A stretch of DNA of 35,848 nt from Xenorhabdus griffiniae (GCF_015163655.1 NZ_JADEUF010000030.1:1-35848), one strand, 5' to 3'; numbered from the stretch's first letter, positions 1 to 10,323 are shown. Made by a program: numbers and translations. Notes: a model not told the origin generated them from the letters alone.

Positions 1-104
1 TATTATATGTATTGCATAACTTTTATTTTTACAGAATGTCAGCAATTAATAATTAATCTTATAAAACAGAACAAAAACTCATTGATGTTTAGAAAAAAAT
101 CGAT

Positions 105-116
105 GTTATGCATAAC
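105..116. promoter_or_regulatory. 12-bp palindrome upstream of the fimbrial operon
   Basis: GTTATGCATAAC is a perfect palindrome in an AT-rich stretch about 245 bp before the pilin start. A matching half-site, TGCATAAC, lies at 13-20. This arrangement would suit an operator, but no regulator gene is present in the window and the identity of any binding protein is unknown. Apart from this, the promoter candidate at 181-208 and the pilin ribosome binding site, I see nothing specific in 1-359. Confidence 0.3.
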
Positions 117-180
117 AATGCTATTATTTTTTTCTTAATAGCTTAAAACTTCAAATTATGAGATTAGTGAAGTTATTATT

Positions 181-208
181 TTGAACTTTGTTATTTACTC
201 GCTACTAT
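181..208 (+). promoter_or_regulatory. candidate promoter of the fimbrial operon
   Basis: TTGAAC (181-186) and TACTAT (203-208) are separated by 16 bases and resemble sigma-70 -35 and -10 boxes. They would leave a leader of about 145 bases before the pilin gene. The assignment is by eye in very AT-rich DNA, so chance matches are likely. Confidence 0.35.
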
Positions 209-359
209 ATTTTTATCTCATCTGTTGATGAGAAAACTCTTTGCTATTTTCAGAAGTAAACTAAGTAATCCGTTGTTGTATTCATATACGCAACAAACAT
301 TAACTCAATAATCGGTTTCTCTGTCGAATACGTTCTTCAGAGGTGGGATATATTAAAAA

Positions 360-890
360 ATGAAAATCAAGCTAATTATTTCATCTTTATTTGTTTCATC
401 TGTATTTATGTCCGCAGCTCATGCTGCTGATGGTCAAATTAAATTTACGGGCAAAATTACCGCCACTGCGTGTAAAGTTGATTCAAATTCAGCTAATCAA
501 ACCGTAAATATGGGAACTATCAGCTCAAGTTCATTTGCTGGGGCTTATAGCACGTCTGCCGCTACTCGCTTTAGTATCAAATTGACTGACTGCCCGAAAG
601 ATTATCAACAAGCACAGGTCAAATTTGACGGCCAACCAGACAGAGCCAGTAACCGACTTTTGGCGTTAAACAGTAATGGTGGAGATACTCCGGCTCAAGG
701 TGTCGCAATTGCCCTTTATGAAGATGACAGTAATACCTTGATCAATTTGGCAAAAAATTCACGCCCTCAATATTTCTCAAATGGAAAGACAGAAGAGTTG
801 AAATTTGTTGCCAAATACATAGCAACAGCTGAAACCGTCACTCCAGGTGCGGGTGACGCCGTCGCTAACTTCACTATTGTCTATAACTAA
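360..890 (+). CDS. major fimbrial subunit (chaperone-usher pilin)
   Basis: This 176-residue protein is a type 1-like pilin, the repeating unit of a surface fimbria. Residues 1-22 form a Sec signal peptide ending in SAAHA, leaving a mature subunit of about 154 residues that starts ADGQIKFTG. Two cysteines, in TACKVD and LTDCPK, would form the usual pilin disulfide. The C-terminus ends in an alternating hydrophobic beta strand with a penultimate tyrosine (FTIVYN), the segment bound by the periplasmic chaperone. A plausible SD, AGGTGG, lies at 341-346, about 13 bases from the ATG. It is the first gene of a four-gene set (pilin, chaperone, usher, adhesin), which supports major-subunit status. The family is clear. 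The specific fimbrial type (for example an Mrx or MR/P relative) cannot be fixed from sequence alone, so no symbol is given. Confidence 0.9.
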   Translation: MKIKLIISSLFVSSVFMSAAHAADGQIKFTGKITATACKVDSNSANQTVNMGTISSSSFAGAYSTSAATRFSIKLTDCPKDYQQAQVKFDGQPDRASNRLLALNSNGGDTPAQGVAIALYEDDSNTLINLAKNSRPQYFSNGKTEELKFVAKYIATAETVTPGAGDAVANFTIVYN

Positions 891-971
891 CTACCTATAA
901 CCAAAAGGAAGTTATGGCAGGGAAGCCAAAACAATATCACTCTGGTCTAAATATTGTTTGGAGCGACCGCT

Positions 972-1658
972 TTGAAATACTTTCGCATTTTAATTTTTAT
1001 CTTTATCTACATTTTCAATACGAATATCTCTTTTGCTGGCGTCGTTATTGGCGGCACACGTGTTGTTTATATTAGTGACCAGAAAGAAGCCTCTATTTCT
1101 ATTAACAATCCAGAAGCTGGCATCTCTTACCTCATTCAATCATGGGTTGAAGGTGAAGGTGATGAAACTAAAACCCCTTTTATTATCACTCCCCCACTTT
1201 TTAAATTAACAGCAGAGAATGAGAATATTTTACGAATAGTTAAAATTGGCAATGGATTACCTGATGACAAAGAGTCTTTGTTTTGGCTCAATATTAAGTC
1301 TATTCCTGCCACAACTAAATCAGAACAGAATCAATTGCAAATCACGGTAAAATCTCGATTTAAGTTATTCTATCGCCCTGCCAACCTCGCCGGTAATGCC
1401 GGTATTGCTTATAAGGCTCTAAAGTTCAAAACCGATGGACACAAACTCATGGCAGAAAACCCAACGCCTTACTATATCTCTTTTTCTGAGCTAACCACCG
1501 GCAATAATGTAGAAAGTTACGAGATTAAATCTGCGGGAATGATCCCACCGTTTCAACAAAAGAGTTGGGATATCCCTATTAAAAATATCAATCGAGTAAC
1601 CTGGAAAACGATTAATGATTTTGGTGGCGTAACACCAGAAGAAAAACGTGAGTTGTAG
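972..1658 (+). CDS. periplasmic fimbrial chaperone (PapD/FimC family), TTG start
   Basis: This is a periplasmic chaperone that folds pilins by donor-strand complementation and delivers them to the usher. I place the start at TTG 972 because GGAG at 960-963 is an SD at 8-base spacing. Translation from there gives MKYFRILIFIFIYIF..SFA, a good signal peptide, then GVVIGGTRVVY. A further in-frame TTG at 954 has no SD of its own. Family hallmarks are the conserved arginine in GGTRVVY, the block ESLFWLNIKSIP, and the lysine in VKSRFKLFYRP, which with the arginine anchors the subunit C-terminus. The length of about 228 residues is normal. The gene lies between pilin and usher, 32 bp before the usher start. 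A second ORF with its own SD overlaps the 5' end in another frame (914-1075, see findings). Confidence 0.9.
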   Translation: MKYFRILIFIFIYIFNTNISFAGVVIGGTRVVYISDQKEASISINNPEAGISYLIQSWVEGEGDETKTPFIITPPLFKLTAENENILRIVKIGNGLPDDKESLFWLNIKSIPATTKSEQNQLQITVKSRFKLFYRPANLAGNAGIAYKALKFKTDGHKLMAENPTPYYISFSELTTGNNVESYEIKSAGMIPPFQQKSWDIPIKNINRVTWKTINDFGGVTPEEKREL

Positions 1659-1690
1659 GATAGTAGGTATATCAAAATTAAAAATTTATT

Positions 1691-4246
1691 ATGAATAGCT
1701 ATCGTCATTATCTTCAACAAAATAGTTCTGGTAATTGGGCGTTACTTATCAAGCTACGCTTGCGTTGTCTATATTGTAATGTGCCGATTTGTGCATTGTT
1801 AACCACTTCTCTTTGGATGTATAACAATAAAGCTTACGCAGAAGAGTATTTCAATATCAATGCACTGGAAAACCATTCAGGTTTTGAAGATATTGATCTC
1901 TCTATCTTTACTCAAGATGATCAGCAACCTCCCGGACGTTATTGGGTAGATATTTATCTTAATCAAGAAAAAGTAGATACGGGAAATGTCGATTTTATTA
2001 TCGTTAATAACAAGCTATTTCCAAAAATTAAGATACAACAACTCAGAGAAATGGGGGTGAATATTGAATCATCCCCTACGCTACTTACTTTGCCACCAGA
2101 AACGGAGCTTATTGATCTCGGTCAATATATTCCATCTGCATCAACCTCGTTCGATTTCAAACATCAACGGCTGGATATCAGTATTCCCCAAGCAGCCTTA
2201 AAGAGTCAGGCGAGAGACTACGTGCCACCTCATTTGTGGGATCAGGGATTAACGTCTCTGTTAGTCAACTATAGCTATAGTGGTTCCATGACTTGGCAGG
2301 ATGATCAAGTAGGTTCGACAAAAAACCATTTTCTCAACCTTAGAACGGGCGTTAATTGGGATGCGTGGCGTTTGCGCAACTATTCCACTTACAGTAGTCA
2401 AAATAAAAAATGGCAGAATATTAATATATATCTGCAACGAGATATTCATGCATTGAAAAGCCAATTAATATTTGGAGACAGTTACACACCTTCACTTATA
2501 TTTGATAGCTTTCAGTTTCGCGGGATGCAATTGTCTTCCGATGACAATATGTTGCCCGATAGTCTAAAAGGTTTTGCACCAATAATTAGGGGTATTGCCC
2601 AAAGCAATGCTCAAGTCACCATCAAACAAAATGGTTACATTATCTATGAATCCTACGTTTCACCCGGCCCTTTTGTTATCAATGACCTCTATCCAACAAC
2701 CTCAACCGGAGATATAGAGGTTATTGTCAAAGAAGCTAATGGGAAAGAACATCGTTCTGTGCAAAATTTTTCCACTGTGCCGATTATGTTACGGGAAAAT
2801 AGCTTGCGACATTCGCTGACTTTGGGGAAATACCAGTCTAATTCTCACCGCGGAAAAACCCCCTATTTCATGCAAGGTACGGTGATTTATGGTATCTCCA
2901 ATCGTGTCACTGCCTATGGTGGAAGCACAATTGCAAAAGATTATCAATCCGTTGCTTTGGGTACAGGCTATAGTCTGTCTGACTGGGGTTCCCTTTCTTT
3001 TGATGTGACTTACGCCAAAACCAATTTAATGTCGAACTCCAACAATTATGGCCAATCTTACCGTTTCCAATATGCCAAAGATCTCTCTCAGACAGGCACT
3101 AACCTCACTCTCGCAGGTTATCGTTACTCGACACAAAATTTTTACGATTTTAAAGAAGCGAATGAGTTGAACCCTGCAATCGATGGAAGGAGCAGCAATA
3201 AGCGTAGTAAATTACAATTACATATTAATCAATCCCTTGGGGATTGGGGAACCATTTATTTATCGGCTTTTCAACAAGATTATTGGCATCAAAAAGGCTA
3301 CGAAAAAAATGTCAGTGCGGGTTATAACACAAGTTACAATTCGTTTAATTATAGCTTGAATTATTCTCACAGCGCTTTCCCTGGATCAAATCGTAGTGAG
3401 CAAATCGTTTCATTCAGTGTGCAAATTCCCTTTGATCGTTGGCTGAAAAATAGTTGGGTAAGCTATAGCATGACCAGCAACAAAAGCAGTGATACGTCTC
3501 ATCAAGTCAGCTTAAATGGTACAGCTTTTGAAGATAACAATCTGATTTATAGCATTCAGCAAAGTTATACTGACCGTAATCAAAGCGTTGGCGGAAATAT
3601 CAACGCTGAATATAAAGGAACATATGGCCAGGTCAGCGCTGGTTACAATTATGACAAATATACCAGGCAACTTACTTATGGTTTAAATGGCGGGATTGTT
3701 GCCCATCCTTATGGTATCACCCTTTCCCAACCTTTAGGGGATACATCGGTATTAGTACGCGCCAATGGTGCTTCAGAAGTCAAAGTGCAAAACCATATCG
3801 GTATCAAAACTGACTGGAAAGGCTATGCCATTGTGCCTTATGCCAGTAGTTATCGGAAAAACCGTATTGCCCTGGATACGCATTCAATGGGTAACAATGT
3901 TGATATTGATATCAATACGCAAACTATTATTCCAACCCAAGGCTCATTGACACTGGCCAATTTCCAGACTCGTATTGGTTATCGTGCTTTACTGATACTT
4001 TCTCATCAAGGTAAAGCAATCCCATTTGGTGCAACTGCGACACTGGAAAAACAGCATGATATTGATGCTTCCAACAGCGCAATTGTCAGTAATGATGGGC
4101 AAGTTTATCTCAGTGGTATACCTAAATTTGGCCGGATATGGGTTAAATGGGGATATAAAGAAATACAAGAGTGTTATGCCAACTATCGACTCTCTGATGA
4201 AGAACCTGCTTCAGGTTTGTATATGGTTGAAGCTTCTTGCGAATAA
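1691..4246 (+). CDS. outer-membrane fimbrial usher (FimD/PapC family)
   Basis: This 851-residue protein is the outer-membrane pore that assembles and secretes the fimbria. It has a long signal region of about 50 residues ending at AYA, as FimD-type ushers do. The mature protein begins EEYFNINALENHSG and continues with the N-terminal chaperone-binding domain (YWVDIYLNQEKVDTG). The 24-strand beta-barrel region follows, including the typical FGDSYTPSLIFDSFQFRGMQL and FAPIIRGIAQSNAQVTIKQNG segments, with a plug domain around residues 300-360. The C-terminal plug-like domains end with YMVEASCE. Its length matches the family norm of 800-880. No strong SD precedes the ATG, so translation may depend on coupling to the chaperone gene 32 bp upstream. 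The barrel is intact with no frameshift. Confidence 0.95.
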   Translation: MNSYRHYLQQNSSGNWALLIKLRLRCLYCNVPICALLTTSLWMYNNKAYAEEYFNINALENHSGFEDIDLSIFTQDDQQPPGRYWVDIYLNQEKVDTGNVDFIIVNNKLFPKIKIQQLREMGVNIESSPTLLTLPPETELIDLGQYIPSASTSFDFKHQRLDISIPQAALKSQARDYVPPHLWDQGLTSLLVNYSYSGSMTWQDDQVGSTKNHFLNLRTGVNWDAWRLRNYSTYSSQNKKWQNINIYLQRDIHALKSQLIFGDSYTPSLIFDSFQFRGMQLSSDDNMLPDSLKGFAPIIRGIAQSNAQVTIKQNGYIIYESYVSPGPFVINDLYPTTSTGDIEVIVKEANGKEHRSVQNFSTVPIMLRENSLRHSLTLGKYQSNSHRGKTPYFMQGTVIYGISNRVTAYGGSTIAKDYQSVALGTGYSLSDWGSLSFDVTYAKTNLMSNSNNYGQSYRFQYAKDLSQTGTNLTLAGYRYSTQNFYDFKEANELNPAIDGRSSNKRSKLQLHINQSLGDWGTIYLSAFQQDYWHQKGYEKNVSAGYNTSYNSFNYSLNYSHSAFPGSNRSEQIVSFSVQIPFDRWLKNSWVSYSMTSNKSSDTSHQVSLNGTAFEDNNLIYSIQQSYTDRNQSVGGNINAEYKGTYGQVSAGYNYDKYTRQLTYGLNGGIVAHPYGITLSQPLGDTSVLVRANGASEVKVQNHIGIKTDWKGYAIVPYASSYRKNRIALDTHSMGNNVDIDINTQTIIPTQGSLTLANFQTRIGYRALLILSHQGKAIPFGATATLEKQHDIDASNSAIVSNDGQVYLSGIPKFGRIWVKWGYKEIQECYANYRLSDEEPASGLYMVEASCE

Positions 4247-4308
4247 TCTCTTGCAAATGGCAGTGTCGGTATATTTATTTGATATATAAAAATAGTGGAA
4301 TTTATTCT

Positions 4309-5304
4309 ATGGCCAACAAATTAAAATTATTATTGGCAAGTACATTTCTCATCGGCACGATGAGTAGTTTTTCTAGCTTAGCTAAATACCATTGCCAATA
4401 TTCTGCGGGTTTTGTACCTGGTATGACTCCAGTTTCTTTTGGTTCGATTACAATTCCCAGAAACCATCCTATCGGAACAACTATCAAAGAAATACGTCTG
4501 GAGCAGGTGAATGAAAAAAGTAATATCGCCCTCTGCAATACTTCCTTGCCTACAATATGGGAACAACCTGACCTTAAACCTGCAAACTATAATCAGGATG
4601 CCATTTATGAATCCGGTGTTCCTGGAGTTGGCATCCGCATTAATACCTGGGGATACGGTTATGGTATTGATTGGCTACCCAGAACAGCGACCTATCCACT
4701 CACTTGCCCTTCATCGTCGCAATCTCGATGGAAAAAACAATATTGCGGTGAGTCATGGGGTTATTTGACGGTACAGCTAATCAAGATTGCACCAACAACG
4801 GGTTCTGGAGCCGTTAAATCGGCGAAACTGACTCGTGCTACATTAGGTCACAATATTCCTGTTCACACTTTCAATTTATCGAATACCTATATCGTGACTA
4901 AAGGTTGTTCTCTCAATCAAGAAATGATTTTAGTCAATATGGGAGATATTAAAAAAAGTGATTTTCGGGGTATTCATAGCACAGCGGGAATGCAACGTTT
5001 TGATATCAATATAAATTGCGATGCTAATGTCGATGTTGGGTTGATGCTGGATGGCAGTTCGGTAAGCTGGAATGCCCAAGATATCTGGGCCTTGGACAAT
5101 ATTGACAACGTCGCAAAAGGAGTTGGTTTACAAATTTTGTATCAAAACCGCCCCGTAACGATGCGTACTCCCGTTGTATTTGGCTCCACACAGTCTGGTG
5201 GAAATATAACCATTCCATTAATTGCCCGTTATATCCAAACGGAAGCAGAAATTAAGCCGGGCAAAGCAGATGCAACAGCAACAATCACTTTTACATATCA
5301 GTAA
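4309..5304 (+). CDS. two-domain fimbrial tip adhesin
   Basis: This 331-residue protein probably caps the fimbria and binds the target. I take the ATG at 4309, which has a weak SD (TGGAA) upstream and gives a normal signal peptide, MANKLKLLLAS..SSLA. An in-frame start at 4237 would overlap the usher gene and add 24 hydrophilic residues. The mature protein has an N-terminal domain of about 175 residues with four cysteines (KYHCQY, ALCNTS, PLTCPS, QYCGES), the position of the receptor-binding domain in FimH or MrpH-like adhesins. A C-terminal pilin domain follows, from about GCSLNQEM to the final ATITFTYQ. The architecture is that of a tip adhesin. The ligand is not predictable. It is the last gene of the operon. 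Confidence 0.85.
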   Translation: MANKLKLLLASTFLIGTMSSFSSLAKYHCQYSAGFVPGMTPVSFGSITIPRNHPIGTTIKEIRLEQVNEKSNIALCNTSLPTIWEQPDLKPANYNQDAIYESGVPGVGIRINTWGYGYGIDWLPRTATYPLTCPSSSQSRWKKQYCGESWGYLTVQLIKIAPTTGSGAVKSAKLTRATLGHNIPVHTFNLSNTYIVTKGCSLNQEMILVNMGDIKKSDFRGIHSTAGMQRFDININCDANVDVGLMLDGSSVSWNAQDIWALDNIDNVAKGVGLQILYQNRPVTMRTPVVFGSTQSGGNITIPLIARYIQTEAEIKPGKADATATITFTYQ

Positions 5305-5313
5305 ATGATAGTT

Positions 5314-5350
5314 ATCCCCTGCTTGGTAGTAATGTTGTTAAGTGGGGGAT
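5314..5350 (+). terminator. weak hairpin after the fimbrial operon
   Basis: The arms ATCCCCTGCTT (5314-5324) and AAGTGGGGGAT (5340-5350) pair over 11 positions, two of them wobble pairs, around a 15-base loop just after the adhesin stop. No clear T-tract follows, so termination is only plausible. Confidence 0.35.
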
Positions 5351-5411
5351 GTTAGTGGGTTAAATCAGTATGTTGTAACTAAAATAGTAATGGATTCTTT
5401 TAAGCGTTTTT

Positions 5412-5436
5412 GGGCAGTTGTAAGCCACAACTGCCC
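5412..5436. terminator. hairpin between convergent adhesin and hrpA genes
   Basis: GGGCAGTTGT (5412-5421) and ACAACTGCCC (5427-5436) form a perfect 10-bp stem with a 5-base loop. It lies between the converging 3' ends of the fimbrial operon and hrpA, 8 bp from the hrpA stop. Position and stability suggest a terminator, probably serving hrpA, but neither strand shows a textbook U-tract directly after the stem. Confidence 0.5.
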
Positions 5437-5443
5437 CTATTTA

Positions 5444-8400
5444 TCACGACGCGATATTTTCCATCGCCTGTAAAATACGTTTATCCGATATTGGATACGC
5501 AGTACCCAATTGTTGGGCAAACAGGCTGATCCGAAGTTCTTCAATCATCCAACGAATTTCTTTTACTTCCGTTAACTGCTTCTGCTGCACAGACAGTTTT
5601 GCCAACCATTGTTGCCATTGACGCTGGATATGTTCAACTCTGCTCATATGCGCCCTATCCTTGTTAGGATCTACCGCCAATTTTTCCAATCGACGTTCGA
5701 TACCATTCAAATAGCGCAAGACATCTGCCAGGCGTTTCCAACCGTGGGAAGTCACAAATCCATTAAACACCAGACCAGAAATTTGTTCTTTAATATCAGA
5801 TAACGCCAGTGCGAGAGAGATATCCACCCGCCCTTTCAGGCGCTTGTTGATATTAAAGACCGCAGTCAGGATTTGCTCAACTTGTTTGGCAATATCAACC
5901 ACGGCGTCATTCAAATTAGCACGAACTTTATCATGCAAACTGGAAAATGCCTGTTCATCCCAAGCTGGTCCACCATTTTCTGCGATCAATCTATCAACAC
6001 CACAGGAAATACAATCATCAATCAAATCCAATACTTTTCCATATGGATTGAAATACAGCCCCAGTTTAGATTTGTTTGGTAATTTTTCATGCAAGTATTT
6101 AATCGGCGATGGAATATTCAGCAATAACAGGCGGCGCGTTCCTTCCCACATAGCATTATGTTGTTCGGACTCGGTTTCGAATAGTTTAATACCAATACTG
6201 TCTTTCTCATCCACCAATGCCGGAAATGCTTTAACAGAATAGCCTCCACGCTTCTGCTCATAACATTCAGGCAATGTCCCAAAACTCCAGATATGCAATC
6301 CATTTTGCTCTATGCCATCATCTGCAACTGCGGAAAGTGTTTCCTGGACTTTTTCTTTCAATTTCAGTTTCAATGCTGACAGATCTTTGCCTTCCGCTAA
6401 CGATTTATTTTTTTCACCCGTTTTCTTCTCTCCAATAATGCGGAATGTGATCTTTAAATGATCAGGCACTTGTTCTAACTGCCAGTCATCGCGTGACACT
6501 GTCACTCCTGTCATGCGGCGCAACTCTTTCTCAAGGCTATCCAGTAAAGGGACCTGAGGTTGTGTCACACGCTCCAGAAATGCCTGTGCATAGTTAGGTG
6601 CCGGAACAAAATTACGACGTATTGGTTTTGGCAATGATTTAATCAATGCAACAACCAATTCATGGCGAATGCCCGGAATTTGCCAATCAAATCCTTCATC
6701 TTTGACCTGGTTCAATACCGGTAAAGGAATATGCACTGTTACGCCATCAGCATCGGTTCCCGGTTCAAATTGATAACTCAAACGGAATTTCAAGTTATCT
6801 TGATGCCAGTAATTTGGATAATCCAACGCACTGACTTTGTTTGCATCTCCCTTGATTAACATGCTCTTTTCAAAATTGAGCAATTCAGGCTGATCCTGGC
6901 TGGCAACTTTCCACCAGCGATCAAAATGGCGCGATGAAACAACGTCTTTGCCAATGCGCTGATCATAGAAACTGAACAAGGTTTCATCATCCACCAAAAT
7001 ATCTCGTCGGCGAGATTTATGTTCCAGTTCTTCTACTTCTTCACGCAATTTCAAATTAGCGCGGAAAAATGAATGACGAGTTTGCCAATCGCCTTCTACC
7101 AGTGCATGGCGGATAAATAATTCGCGGCATAACATGGGATCGATTCGGCTGTAATTGACCAGACGCCCCGTCACAATTGGCAAACCATATAAGGTAACTT
7201 TTTCCATTGCCATTACCGCCCCCTGGGATTTCTGCCAGTGCGGTTCACTATAGTGTTTTTTGATTAAATGAGCCGCCAATGGCTCTACCCATTCAGGCTC
7301 GGTGCGCGCGGCAATACGTCCCCATAAGCGGCTGGTTTCCACCAATTCAGCCACCATCACCCATTTTGGTGGTTTTTTAAATAACCCAGAGCCAGGAAAA
7401 ACGGAAAAACGGGCATTGCGTGCACCGGTATATTCCTGTTTATCCGTATCTTTCTGCCCAATATGGGATAACAACCCTGTCAGCAAGGCAACATGGATAC
7501 TGCGATAATCAGCTTCTTGGCTATTAATCGGCAACCCGATTTCTTTCACAACCTGCCGTAGCTGAGTATAAATATCCTGCCATTCCCTCACACGAAGATA
7601 ATTCAGATAATCCTGCCGACAAAGTTTGCGGAATTGGGAACTGGAAAGTGCGTTCTGCTGTTCCACCAGAAAATCCCATAGCTTCAGAAAGGCGATGAAA
7701 TCTGAATCCTTATCCGCAAAACGTCGGTGTTTTTCATCAGAAGCCTGCTGTTTTTCCAACGGTCGTTCCCGTGGATCTTGAATTGACAATGCAGAAGCAA
7801 TCACCATCACCTCGCGAACGCAACCATATACCTTCGCTTCCAGTACCATCCGTGCCAAGCGGGGATCGATAGGCAACTGAGCCAATTGTCGCCCCATTGA
7901 AGTCAGTCGATAACTCCCTTCTGACAATGACTCCGGATCAATAGCCCCCAACTCCTCCAGCAGACGAACACCATCCTGGATATTGCGTTTATCCGGTGCT
8001 TCAACAAATGGGAAGGCGCTGACATCCCCCAACCCAATGGAAGTCATTTGCAAAATAACGGAGGCCAGATTAGTGCGCAAGATTTCCGGATCGGTGAATT
8101 CTGGACGTGATAAAAAATCTGCCTCCGAATAAAGGCGAATACAAACCCCGTCCGAAACACGGCCACAACGCCCTTTCCGCTGATTGGCAGAAGCCTGCGA
8201 TATCGGTTCTATCGGCAAGCGCTGCACTTTGGTGCGATAACTGTATCGGCTAATACGTGCAAAACCGGTATCAATCACGTACTTGATGCCAGGTACAGTC
8301 AAGGATGTTTCCGCCACGTTGGTGGCCAAAATAATACGGCGACCAACATGGGGTTGAAAGATTCTGTTCTGCTCGCTGTTAGATAACCGTGCAAAAAGTG

Positions 8401-9364
8401 GCAAGATTTCGGTATGTGGGAAATTTTGCTTATTGAGAGCATCCGCCGTATCACGAATTTCTCGCTCACCGCTCATAAATACCAGTATGTCACCTGAGCT
8501 TTCACGCCCTAATTCATCCACTGCATCAATAATAGCTTCAAGCTGGTCGCGATCACTGTCATGCTCATCACCCGCTACGGGGCGATAAAGCACTTCTACC
8601 GGATAAGTACGCCCAGATACCTCAATAATCGGGGCATTATTAAAGTGACGGGAAAAGCGTTCAGGATCGATAGTTGCAGAAGTAATGATGACTTTTAGAT
8701 CTGGGCGTTTTGGCAGTAATTGGCGCAGATAACCGAGGATAAAATCGATATTTAAGCTGCGTTCATGGGCTTCATCGATAATTAACGTATCATATTGCAA
8801 TAACAAGCGATCTTGCTGTAATTCTGCCAGTAAAATACCGTCAGTCATCAATTTGACCAGCGTATTTTCACTGACCTGATCGTTAAAACGAACTTTATAA
8901 CCAACCGTCGAGCCAAGCGGTGTTTCCAGTTCATCCGCAATACGATTAGCAACCGAACGTGCTGCCAAACGACGGGGTTGGGTATGGCCGATCAACCCCT
9001 TAACTCCCCTTCCCAATTCAAGGCAGATTTTGGGGATCTGAGTTGTTTTACCTGAACCGGTTTCTCCGGCAATGATAACAACCTGATTATCCCGAATAGC
9101 CTTATAGATATCGTCTTTCTTCTGGCTAACCGGCAGGTTTTCAGGATATTGAATCGAAGGACACGCAGCCTGGCGATTCATAATTTTCTGTTTTGCCGTC
9201 GCTATATCCGCGGCGATGGATTGTGCTACAGCCTGCAAGGAGACTTGATTCTTAATTTTTGCTGCTCCATGCAGACGTTTTTTTAAACGGAACTGATCGC
9301 GCAACGGTGTGTGATCAAGTTCAGCGAATAATTCAGCAAATGGTGCTGTCAAAGGTGATTTCAC
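5444..9364 (-). CDS. hrpA: ATP-dependent RNA helicase HrpA (DEAH box)
   Basis: This is a large DEAH/RHA helicase. In E. coli, HrpA acts on mRNA and resolves collided ribosomes. The protein has 1306 residues, close to the E. coli length of about 1300. Visible motifs are Walker A GETGSGKT (residues 100-107), HTQPRR (motif Ia), DEAH (197-200), SAT (229-231) and QRKGRCGRV (motif VI). The helicase-associated and OB-fold regions follow, and then the long C-terminal extension typical of bacterial HrpA. Translation starts at GTG (9362-9364) with an AAGGA SD at 8-base spacing. It is divergent from azoR, the same neighbour as in E. coli. Base composition is more balanced than in the accessory blocks on either side. 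The assignment is secure. Confidence 0.98.
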   Translation of the reverse strand: MKSPLTAPFAELFAELDHTPLRDQFRLKKRLHGAAKIKNQVSLQAVAQSIAADIATAKQKIMNRQAACPSIQYPENLPVSQKKDDIYKAIRDNQVVIIAGETGSGKTTQIPKICLELGRGVKGLIGHTQPRRLAARSVANRIADELETPLGSTVGYKVRFNDQVSENTLVKLMTDGILLAELQQDRLLLQYDTLIIDEAHERSLNIDFILGYLRQLLPKRPDLKVIITSATIDPERFSRHFNNAPIIEVSGRTYPVEVLYRPVAGDEHDSDRDQLEAIIDAVDELGRESSGDILVFMSGEREIRDTADALNKQNFPHTEILPLFARLSNSEQNRIFQPHVGRRIILATNVAETSLTVPGIKYVIDTGFARISRYSYRTKVQRLPIEPISQASANQRKGRCGRVSDGVCIRLYSEADFLSRPEFTDPEILRTNLASVILQMTSIGLGDVSAFPFVEAPDKRNIQDGVRLLEELGAIDPESLSEGSYRLTSMGRQLAQLPIDPRLARMVLEAKVYGCVREVMVIASALSIQDPRERPLEKQQASDEKHRRFADKDSDFIAFLKLWDFLVEQQNALSSSQFRKLCRQDYLNYLRVREWQDIYTQLRQVVKEIGLPINSQEADYRSIHVALLTGLLSHIGQKDTDKQEYTGARNARFSVFPGSGLFKKPPKWVMVAELVETSRLWGRIAARTEPEWVEPLAAHLIKKHYSEPHWQKSQGAVMAMEKVTLYGLPIVTGRLVNYSRIDPMLCRELFIRHALVEGDWQTRHSFFRANLKLREEVEELEHKSRRRDILVDDETLFSFYDQRIGKDVVSSRHFDRWWKVASQDQPELLNFEKSMLIKGDANKVSALDYPNYWHQDNLKFRLSYQFEPGTDADGVTVHIPLPVLNQVKDEGFDWQIPGIRHELVVALIKSLPKPIRRNFVPAPNYAQAFLERVTQPQVPLLDSLEKELRRMTGVTVSRDDWQLEQVPDHLKITFRIIGEKKTGEKNKSLAEGKDLSALKLKLKEKVQETLSAVADDGIEQNGLHIWSFGTLPECYEQKRGGYSVKAFPALVDEKDSIGIKLFETESEQHNAMWEGTRRLLLLNIPSPIKYLHEKLPNKSKLGLYFNPYGKVLDLIDDCISCGVDRLIAENGGPAWDEQAFSSLHDKVRANLNDAVVDIAKQVEQILTAVFNINKRLKGRVDISLALALSDIKEQISGLVFNGFVTSHGWKRLADVLRYLNGIERRLEKLAVDPNKDRAHMSRVEHIQRQWQQWLAKLSVQQKQLTEVKEIRWMIEELRISLFAQQLGTAYPISDKRILQAMENIAS

Positions 9365-9544
9365 GTGATAAATCCTTGTGACGTTTTTTAACTGAGTAGC
9401 GCTGTCTTTGCAGGCTCAGAGGATTGTTTTCTTATGGCATAACGATATTAGAAGTGTAACATATCTTGAGTGATCACGTACTCTCCTCACTAATTCATCG
9501 CTTGATTCAATAGATTTGAATGAATATCTCAAAATATTAAGCTA

Positions 9545-9571
9545 TTGACTGAACAATTCTCTATATAAAAT
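9545..9571 (+). promoter_or_regulatory. candidate azoR promoter
   Basis: TTGACT (9545-9550) is a good -35 match. TAAAAT (9566-9571) is the nearest -10-like box at a short 15-base spacing, with an alternative TATGAT at 9571-9576. Either would give a leader of about 75 bases before azoR. The rest of 9365-9650 contains no other recognisable element. Confidence 0.35.
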
Positions 9572-9647
9572 ATGATTCACAAGCAATATTATAAATGAAG
9601 TTATTAGTATCTTAGGTAACTTGGGTTGTAGATAACTGAGGAAGTAG

Positions 9648-10289
<642 letters not shown>

Positions 10290-10323
10290 CATTGTTCGAT
10301 AAAATATACGAAATTAAGATCAG

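Noticed and set aside
1-359. Phase-variable invertible promoter upstream of the pilin gene
   Set aside because: The only inverted repeat pair (TGCATAAC at 13-20 and GTTATGCA at 105-112) is 8 bp and AT-rich, and no tyrosine recombinase gene is present in the window.
4026-4289. Frames inside the usher and adhesin genes on either strand
   Set aside because: They overlap well-supported genes in other frames, lack good start signals and match no family.
5609-7508. Plus-strand frames antisense to hrpA
   Set aside because: They are entirely covered by the intact helicase gene and have no start signals or family resemblance.
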